From an uncultured Pseudogracilibacillus sp. (GTDB taxonomy: Bacteria > Bacillota > Bacilli > Bacillales > Amphibacillaceae), in the NCBI GenBank assembly GCA_937960785.1, contig CALGOZ010000093.1:1-13254 (forward strand): a DNA stretch of 13,254 bases. Direction: 5' to 3'. Below, in pieces: positions 9,075 to 13,254 of the stretch (position 1 is the first letter of the stretch; every line of letters begins with the position of its first letter). Under the pieces are notes generated by a model. That model did not search any database. It saw only the letters and a list, made by a program, of their open reading frames with translations, and was not told where the DNA came from. Both the position numbers and the translations under genes were made by a program.

Positions 9075-9107
9075 TCTTTATCCGCTCCTAAAATCATAAT
9101 AGTTTTT

Positions 9108-9136
9108 ATTATAACTATGAATAAAAATAAAATCAA
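9108..9136 (-). promoter_or_regulatory. Sigma-A promoter of the arginine operon
   Basis: Read on the minus strand: -35 TTGATT (9131-9136), a spacer of exactly 17 bp, and a perfect -10 TATAAT (9108-9113). Transcription should start near 9101, giving a short leader before the argC ribosome-binding site. The arginine box at 9116-9133 fills the spacer and half of the -35 element. Confidence 0.85.
9116..9133 (+). promoter_or_regulatory. Arginine-repressor (AhrC/ArgR) box over the argC promoter
   Basis: TATGAATAAAAATAAAAT matches 15 of 18 positions of the Bacillus consensus as I know it (CATGAATAAAAATKCAAK), including twelve in a row. Its position between the -10 and -35 elements of the argC promoter means bound repressor would exclude RNA polymerase when arginine is plentiful. 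The repressor gene itself is not in the window. Confidence 0.8.
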
Positions 9137-9211
9137 GAGTATATTTATAAGACATTGTCCTTGAAATTATTAATGCATTTTTCTCGTAATGATTAATAAT
9201 TATACACAATT

Positions 9212-9229
9212 TATGCATAAATATAAAGT
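9212..9229 (+). promoter_or_regulatory. Possible second arginine box
   Basis: TATGCATAAATATAAAGT matches 12 of 18 consensus positions and overlaps a perfect 14-bp palindrome, ATTTATGCATAAAT (9209-9222). Its centre is 96 bp from that of the promoter box. AT-rich sequence makes chance matches likely, so this is a candidate only. Confidence 0.4.
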
Positions 9230-9305
9230 GTTTTGCATACTTTTTCGCAGAATACTAAGAAACTTTACTTTTTTTATGTATAAAAGGTCCGAATAATGCA
9301 GAATT

Positions 9306-9323
9306 TGTTCAAAAATATTCATG
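9306..9323 (-). promoter_or_regulatory. Possible third arginine box
   Basis: On the minus strand CATGAATATTTTTGAACA keeps the first eight consensus bases and has TTCA/TGAA half-sites in dyad form. It abuts a TATAAT on the plus strand (9324-9329), so a bound repressor could affect the divergent hydrolase gene. Its centre is 94 bp from the second candidate. Inference only. Confidence 0.4.
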
Positions 9324-9329
9324 TATAAT
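9324..9329 (+). promoter_or_regulatory. Candidate -10 element for the hydrolase gene
   Basis: A perfect TATAAT preceded by TG, 87 bp before the GTG start. No good -35 hexamer is found at 16 to 18 bp, so the promoter would be weak, of extended -10 type or activator-dependent. Other A/T hexamers downstream are weaker. Confidence 0.35.
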
Positions 9330-9416
9330 AGGTATATTTTATATAGTGTATATGTTAAAATAAATATACATTAGAAACGGTATAAAACTCATATCGGTTT
9401 TATGGCGGTGGTATAA

Positions 9417-10358
9417 GTGAAAAGTAGTCAATTTACGGTGCGTACGAAAGACGGAAAGTCGCTCCAAGCGTATCGGTGGCACGATGAAGCGGTTAAAGCT
9501 AAAGGTATTATCCATATTGCCCATGGAATGGCTGAACATTCACTCAGGTATGAACCGTTTATTCAATTTTTAACTGCAAACGGTTTTGTCGTTTATGCAA
9601 ACGACCATCGTGGTCATGGAAAGTCATATACCGACGAAACGACGAAAGGTTTTTTTGCAAAACAAAACGGTTTTGAAAAAGTTGTCGATGATCTCGCCCT
9701 AATTACAGAACAAATAATCGACGAAGAACCTGACTTACCTTTATTTTTACTTGGTCATAGTATGGGCTCGTTATTAATCCGTCGTTTAATTCAACGTTAC
9801 GAGTTACCAATTGCTGGAGTTATATTATCCGGCACAGCAGGGGATCCGAAGTTAATTGGTAAAATTGGACTTCTAATTGCTAAAGCGGAAAAACTGTTCC
9901 GTGGACCAAAAGCAAGAAGCCCTTTAATGAATAAGTTAATTTTTGGTAATTACAACAAACCCTTTACACCTCAACGAACCGATTTCGATTTCTTAACCCG
10001 GGAACAGGCCGTCGTCGATGCGTATATAACCGATGAAAACTGTGGATTTATATGTACGACGAGCTTTTACGTCGATTTGCTTGAAGGAACGATTACTGTT
10101 CATCGTGACGAAGAAGTAGCACGGACACCGAAAGATTTACCAATCTTCTTATTCGCTGGGGATGCTGACCCAGTCGGGGACTTCGGTAAAGGAGTCCAAG
10201 CAGTCTACGAACAATACGTCGCTAGAGGCATGCCACATGTATCGATTAAATTGTATGAAGATGGTCGCCACGAAATGTTAAATGAAATAAACAAAATGGA
10301 AGTTTATACAGATATTTTAAATTGGTTAGAAACGATGGTGAAAGGAGAAGTGCAATGA
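9417..10358 (+). CDS. Alpha/beta hydrolase, monoacylglycerol lipase / lysophospholipase type
   Basis: Serine hydrolase of the S33/Hydrolase_4 group, whose members cleave monoacylglycerols, lysophospholipids or related esters; the actual substrate is unknown. The 313 residues show the oxyanion motif HGMAEHS (36-42), ANDHRGHGKS (61-70), the nucleophile elbow GHSMG with S115, the acid D251 in AGDADPVG and the base H285 in DGRHEML. There is no signal peptide or membrane segment, so it should be cytosolic or only peripherally membrane-bound. It starts at GTG, with GGCGGTGG 5 bp upstream; an in-frame TAA sits directly before the GTG, so no longer start is possible. Its TGA overlaps the ATG of the RpiR-type regulator, making a two-gene unit. 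Confidence 0.88.
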   Translation: MKSSQFTVRTKDGKSLQAYRWHDEAVKAKGIIHIAHGMAEHSLRYEPFIQFLTANGFVVYANDHRGHGKSYTDETTKGFFAKQNGFEKVVDDLALITEQIIDEEPDLPLFLLGHSMGSLLIRRLIQRYELPIAGVILSGTAGDPKLIGKIGLLIAKAEKLFRGPKARSPLMNKLIFGNYNKPFTPQRTDFDFLTREQAVVDAYITDENCGFICTTSFYVDLLEGTITVHRDEEVARTPKDLPIFLFAGDADPVGDFGKGVQAVYEQYVARGMPHVSIKLYEDGRHEMLNEINKMEVYTDILNWLETMVKGEVQ

Positions 10359-11206
10359 AGCAGAAGCGATTTTACAATTTAATTAACGAAAAACGACCTG
10401 AAATGAGTAAATCTCAACATATTATCGCAGATTACATCCTTGAAAATCCTCACTCTATTCCGTTTTTAACCGGGGCAAAATTAGCAGAATTAACTGGAGT
10501 AAGTGAGGCGACAATCGTTCGTTTTGCGACTTTTTTAGGCTTTAAAGGTTATAACGAAATGCAACAACAACTCGCTCAAACTGTCGAAAGACGACTTAAT
10601 ACGGTCGAACGGCTAGCCATGTCGCGCTCAGAATATACAGAGACAGAGAAAGTTATTTACGATCATTTTAATGAAGATATTAAAAATATCCAATCGACGA
10701 TGGAACAATTAAATATCGACGACTTTGAACGAGCAGCCCAATACATTTTGGATGCAAAACGTATTTATATTATTGCAAATCGCAGTGCCTTTTCCCTTGG
10801 CACATTTTTACAATATTATTTCAACATTATTTTCGATAAAAGCGAGCTTATTCATACGACAGAATCGGCTTTCGACCATATTCATGACGTTAACGAAGAC
10901 GATGTTGTTGTCGGGATTAGTTATGCCCGTTATACAAAAAGTACCCTCGATGTCGTAAATTACGCAAAAGATAAAGGAGCAAAAATTATCGCCTTAACGG
11001 ACAATTTCACATCACCAATTACGGCCTATGCCAATATCTCCTTATTTGCATCAAGCAATATGAAGTCTTTTCTCGATTCCTTTGTTGCGCCACTAAGTGT
11101 AATTAATACATTAATTGCCTACATCGGAAACAAACAACAAGAAGAAACGGAAAAGCGATTAGAAAGTTTTGAAAAACTATGGGATCGTTACGATGTTTTT
11201 TATTAG
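10355..11206 (+). CDS. MurR/RpiR-family transcriptional regulator
   Basis: DNA-binding regulator that usually senses a phosphorylated sugar or related ligand through its SIS domain. In the 283-residue product, residues 1-77 form the RpiR helix-turn-helix (TGAKLAELTGVSEATIVRFA at 39-58, then FLGFKGYNEM), and about 125-258 form the SIS fold (GISYARYTKSTLDVV at 187-201; ALTDN at 213-217). I choose the ATG at 10355 because AAAGGAG lies 7 bp upstream and the ATG overlaps the hydrolase stop as ATGA; an in-frame TTG at 10322 would add 11 residues but has no such site. The ligand cannot be read from the sequence. The tight coupling suggests it controls the hydrolase, the downstream aminotransferase or both. 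Confidence 0.9.
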   Translation: MKQKRFYNLINEKRPEMSKSQHIIADYILENPHSIPFLTGAKLAELTGVSEATIVRFATFLGFKGYNEMQQQLAQTVERRLNTVERLAMSRSEYTETEKVIYDHFNEDIKNIQSTMEQLNIDDFERAAQYILDAKRIYIIANRSAFSLGTFLQYYFNIIFDKSELIHTTESAFDHIHDVNEDDVVVGISYARYTKSTLDVVNYAKDKGAKIIALTDNFTSPITAYANISLFASSNMKSFLDSFVAPLSVINTLIAYIGNKQQEETEKRLESFEKLWDRYDVFY

Positions 11207-11225
11207 TTACATTTTTGTTAAGTGG

Positions 11226-11259
11226 ATGAAATTTTAATTTCATAATGTTTTAAAACATT
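11226..11259. promoter_or_regulatory. Two adjacent palindromes, possible operators or weak terminator
   Basis: ATGAAATTTTAATTTCAT (11226-11243) and AATGTTTTAAAACATT (11244-11259) are two back-to-back palindromes just past the RpiR gene; the second is perfect and is followed by TTTTTTAA. GAAAT/ATTTC dyads of this kind resemble sites bound by several RpiR-family proteins, but the second could equally be a weak AT-only terminator. Confidence 0.4.
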
Positions 11260-11278
11260 TTTTAAGATTAAACCTTAT

Positions 11279-11320
11279 AACGACAGGCCCCTTCAAGCTT
11301 GTCGTTTTATTTTTGTTTTT
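11279..11320 (+). terminator. Rho-independent terminator after the RpiR gene
   Basis: AACGACA (11279-11285) pairs with TGTCGTT (11300-11306); the stem extends inward by GGC against GCT, and the loop is about 8 nt. TTTATTTTTGTTTTTATT follows. It separates the hydrolase-regulator unit from the aminotransferase transcript. Confidence 0.85.
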
Positions 11321-11349
11321 ATTCGTGAAATTTTAACTTAATTTTTTTC

Positions 11350-11363
11350 TATTTCATGAAATA
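11350..11363. promoter_or_regulatory. Palindrome next to the aminotransferase promoter, candidate operator
   Basis: TATTTCATGAAATA is a perfect 14-bp palindrome ending 4 bp before the -35 element of the next gene. About 25 bp upstream, TGAAATTTTAA (from 11326) repeats exactly the string found at 11227. The shared GAAAT/ATTTC words near the RpiR gene suggest binding sites for that regulator; this is inference. Confidence 0.5.
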
Positions 11364-11367
11364 ATAC

Positions 11368-11396
11368 TTGCATTTTTTTGTTCTTTTGCATATACT
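11368..11396 (+). promoter_or_regulatory. Sigma-A promoter of the aminotransferase gene
   Basis: -35 TTGCAT (11368-11373), a 17-bp spacer and -10 TATACT (11391-11396). The predicted start is near 11403, giving a leader of about 95 nt that contains the stem-loop at 11410-11467. Confidence 0.75.
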
Positions 11397-11409
11397 AATA
11401 ATAAGTTTA

Positions 11410-11467
11410 GCGACGGATACAATAAGAGTGAAAAAAGGTCGACCTTTACCTTATTGTTAACCGTCAG
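11410..11467 (+). promoter_or_regulatory. Structured 5' leader of the aminotransferase gene
   Basis: Nested inverted repeats: GACGG (11412-11416) with CCGTC (11461-11465), CAATAAG (11420-11426) with CTTATTG (11450-11456), and the inner palindrome AAAGGTCGACCTTT (11434-11447). They form one long interrupted stem starting about 8 nt into the predicted transcript and ending about 15 nt before the ribosome-binding site. No U-tract follows, so it is not an ordinary terminator. It may stabilise the 5' end, regulate translation or act as a DNA operator. I do not recognise a known riboswitch class. Confidence 0.6.
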
Positions 11468-11498
11468 CAATATTATATGCGAAGGAGCTTAAGAACGA

Positions 11499-12908
11499 AT
11501 GAAGAGTGAACATGATTCACGTCCTATGTTCTATAAAGAAGAGTCTTTACGTTTATTTCAGCAAGCAGGTAACGTCATACCGGGAGGAGTCACAGCGAAT
11601 ATTAAACATTTTGCCCCTTATCCAATTTTTATGAAAGAAGGAAAGGGTAGCAAATTAATCGACGTCGATGGAAAGCAATATATCGATTATTCATTAAGTT
11701 ACGGAGCATTAATTACCGGTCACGGTCATGAAAAAATAACGCAAGCTACAATTGATCAAATGAACGATACTGGAACGATGTTGTTCGGTGCACCCCACGA
11801 ACTTGAAATTGAAATGGCAGAGAAGATTAGCTCACTCTATCCAAGTATGGAGCAAGTTCGTTTTACTAATTCTGGAACAGAGGCTGTACTCCTTGCTTTA
11901 AGGCTTGCTGTTGCTTATACAAATAAACCAAAAATTGCAAAGTTCGAAGGACATTATCACGGTGGTTTAAATGAGGTGCTTGTCAGTATAAATCCAAGTA
12001 AACAACTAGCTGGAGAACAGGAACAACCGAACCCTGTATACGAATCAGGAGGAATTCCAGAACATCAAAAAGATACACTCGTCCTTCCCTTTAACGATTT
12101 AGAATCAACGGAAAAGTTATTACGAGCCCATGCAGATGAATTAGCTTGTGTTATTTTAGAACCTGTTCAAGGTGGATTTATTCCAGCAGAACAATCGTTT
12201 ATTGACGGATTACGTAAAATCACAAAAGAATTAAATATCGTTCTTATTTTCGATGAAGTAAAAACAGGATTCCGGGTTCATTTAGGTGGAGCCCAAGCGG
12301 TGTATAACGTTGAACCCGATATAACGACATTAGGAAAAGTACTCGGTGGAGGACTTCCAGTCGGTGCTGTCGGCGGGAAAAAGGAAATTATGATGTTAAG
12401 TGCTGCTAATGCAAAAGGTGATGTATTTGCTGTCGGAAGCGATAGTGCAAAAACGAGCGAAGTCGTCTTCCATAGTGGCACGTACAACGGACACCCGCTC
12501 GTCTTAGCAGCTGGTTTAGAGACGATTCGCTTACTAGAAGAAGAGGATCCTTTAGAAGATGTAATCGAGCATACGAACGACTTACGGAAAAAATTAGAGG
12601 AATTATACAATTCTTATCATATTGATATGAAAACTTTCGGTATGGGGACAATTTTTAATATCGTCTTTACTGACCGCGATGTGAAAAGCTATCGCGACAT
12701 GTGGGAAATTAATACAGCATTCCGTGAAGCAATCGACATCGAGCTGTTAAAAATCGGTGTCTATATTAAACCGTTAAATCGTTACTCTTTATCAATCGCC
12801 CATACAGAAGAAGATACAGAACAAACGATACGCTTCCACGAACAGGCATTACATCAAGTATTACCCCATTTGCCGAAAACGAATGCTAAAGTTTTTGCTT
12901 ATGTATAA
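11499..12908 (+). CDS. Class III aminotransferase, glutamate-1-semialdehyde aminomutase-like
   Basis: Cytosolic PLP enzyme of fold type I. Motifs in the 469 residues: SGTEAV (125-130), GHYHGG (151-156), cofactor aspartate D252 in FDEVKTGFR, Schiff-base lysine K280 in TTLGKVLGGGLPVGA, and HSGTYNGHP in the second half. It is closest in pattern to glutamate-1-semialdehyde aminomutase, but the N-terminal signature of true HemL (GGVNSPVRAF) is replaced by GGVTANIKHF, the protein is about 40 residues longer, and no haem genes are nearby. A transaminase acting on another amino or beta-amino acid is more likely; the substrate is unknown. AAGGAG lies 11 bp before the ATG. It stands alone between terminators, with its own promoter and structured leader. 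Confidence 0.85.
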   Translation: MKSEHDSRPMFYKEESLRLFQQAGNVIPGGVTANIKHFAPYPIFMKEGKGSKLIDVDGKQYIDYSLSYGALITGHGHEKITQATIDQMNDTGTMLFGAPHELEIEMAEKISSLYPSMEQVRFTNSGTEAVLLALRLAVAYTNKPKIAKFEGHYHGGLNEVLVSINPSKQLAGEQEQPNPVYESGGIPEHQKDTLVLPFNDLESTEKLLRAHADELACVILEPVQGGFIPAEQSFIDGLRKITKELNIVLIFDEVKTGFRVHLGGAQAVYNVEPDITTLGKVLGGGLPVGAVGGKKEIMMLSAANAKGDVFAVGSDSAKTSEVVFHSGTYNGHPLVLAAGLETIRLLEEEDPLEDVIEHTNDLRKKLEELYNSYHIDMKTFGMGTIFNIVFTDRDVKSYRDMWEINTAFREAIDIELLKIGVYIKPLNRYSLSIAHTEEDTEQTIRFHEQALHQVLPHLPKTNAKVFAYV

Positions 12909-12913
12909 CTTTA

Positions 12914-13005
12914 TTAAGAAAGTAAATGTAGGATTTTTAAACAACATGATTTAACCCCTTTTAATTACTTGCACTTTTAAATAAATCCTTACGTTTACTT
13001 CTTAA
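12914..13005. repeat. Long imperfect inverted repeat, 23-bp arms
   Basis: The arm at 12914-12936 (TTAAGAAAGTAAATGTAGG plus ATTT) and the arm at 12983-13005 are complementary over nearly the full 23 bp, with one wobble and one bulge on each side. They are separated by 46 bp. It begins 6 bp after the aminotransferase stop. The plus-strand product has no U-tract directly after it, so it may stabilise the 3' end of the mRNA or be the remnant of a small inserted element. Confidence 0.7.
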
Positions 13006-13031
13006 AAAAGGCTGGAACTATTCTGGCCTTT
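13001..13031 (-). terminator. Weak possible terminator for a convergent gene
   Basis: AAAGGC (13007-13012) pairs with GCCTTT (13026-13031). Read on the minus strand the stem is followed by TTTTTTAAG, so it could end a transcript entering from the right. The inner pairs are poor in that direction, and no minus-strand gene is visible inside the window. Confidence 0.35.
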
Positions 13032-13042
13032 GATAAAAGGAT

Positions 13043-13091
13043 GGATTGGGTTTTTCTAATAATGAAAAGCTCAATCCGTTTTTGCTTTATT
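13043..13091 (+). terminator. Rho-independent terminator of the aminotransferase gene
   Basis: GGATTGGGTTTTTC (13043-13056) pairs over all 14 positions, with two wobble pairs, with GAAAAGCTCAATCC (13064-13077) around a 7-nt loop. GTTTTTGCTTTATT follows. It lies about 135 bp past the stop codon. Confidence 0.85.
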
Positions 13092-13098
13092 AAGACTT

Positions 13099-13254
13099 CC
13101 TGCGCATCTGAAGTTGGCGTAAATCGTGTTTTCGTGTGTGCTGGGTCCCCCGCGCACCTGAAATTTGTAAAAAACGCATTTTCGGGGGCGATGACCCTTC
13201 CCGCGCACCTGAATTCAGTAAAAAACGTATTTTCAGGTGCGATGGCCCTTCCCG
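13099..13254. repeat. 51-bp tandem repeat array of hairpin units, truncated by window end
   Basis: Three full units at 13099-13149, 13150-13200 and 13201-13251, plus the first three bases of a fourth. The last two are close copies; the first is more diverged. In the third unit CGCACCTGAA and TTCAGGTGCG form a perfect 10-bp stem around the AT-rich middle (GTAAAAAACGTATT); in the second the right arm has drifted to CGGGGGCG. The units are visibly richer in G and C than their surroundings. The unit is 17 codons long and open in one frame on each strand, but the differences between copies are not concentrated at third codon positions, so I treat it as non-coding. Confidence 0.9.

Noticed and set aside
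9075..9416. T-box or arginine attenuator in the argC leader
   Set aside because: The predicted leader is only about 27 nt, with no terminator hairpin or T-box sequence; the operator within the promoter explains regulation better.
9339..9539. 66-residue minus-strand open frame over the start of the hydrolase gene
   Set aside because: It lies opposite a well-supported gene, has no recognisable domain and no good start context.
10322..10354. Longer RpiR-type regulator start at the TTG at 10322
   Set aside because: It has no ribosome-binding site and lies deep in the hydrolase gene; the ATG at 10355 has AAAGGAG and the usual ATGA overlap.
13062..13254. Plus-strand open frame starting MKSSIRFCFIKTS and running off the window end
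   Set aside because: It starts inside the loop of a terminator, has no ribosome-binding site, and runs through the 51-bp repeats, whose differences are not concentrated at third codon positions.
13000..13254. Minus-strand open frame through the same repeats
   Set aside because: It is open only because the repeat happens to lack stops in that frame; its upstream part is outside the window, so no start can be judged.

Overview
The window looks like a low-GC Gram-positive chromosome, most likely a member of the Bacillales (Bacillaceae or Planococcaceae). The base composition is AT-rich, ribosome-binding sites are strong AGGAG/AAAGGAGG types, promoters are sigma-A-like, and the left two thirds is a Bacillus-type arginine operon. 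The species cannot be named from the sequence alone.

Region 1 (1-606) has no gene. Positions 1 to about 337 form an array of 52-bp tandem repeats, each able to fold on itself. After an unremarkable AT-rich stretch comes a clear minus-strand terminator (504-555) that ends the arginine operon.

Region 2 (607-9136, minus strand) is the operon argC-argJ-argB-argD-carB-argF. Together these genes encode the acetylated (cyclic) route from N-acetylglutamate to ornithine, the large subunit of carbamoyl-phosphate synthase, and ornithine carbamoyltransferase, giving citrulline. A well-formed promoter (TTGATT, 17-bp spacer, TATAAT) precedes argC. Its spacer and -35 box are covered by a strong match to the Bacillus arginine-repressor (AhrC/ArgR) box. 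The notable anomaly is that carA, which lies between argD and carB in Bacillus subtilis, is absent: only 32 bp separate argD and carB.

Region 3 (9137-11320, plus strand) is divergent from the arginine operon. It holds a two-gene unit with a 4-bp overlap: a serine alpha/beta hydrolase of the monoacylglycerol-lipase/lysophospholipase type and an RpiR-family (HTH plus SIS) regulator, closed by a terminator.

Region 4 (11321-13092) is a monocistronic gene for a class III PLP aminotransferase related to glutamate-1-semialdehyde aminomutase but probably not true HemL. It has a good sigma-A promoter, a palindrome next to the -35 box and a strongly structured leader. A long inverted repeat and a terminator follow it.

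Region 5 (13099-13254) is a second tandem array, of 51-bp hairpin-forming units, cut by the window end.

No mobile element, tRNA, rRNA or phage gene was seen. The coding content is largely ordinary. The less explained parts are the two repeat arrays, the missing carA, the candidate operators around the RpiR gene and the structured aminotransferase leader.
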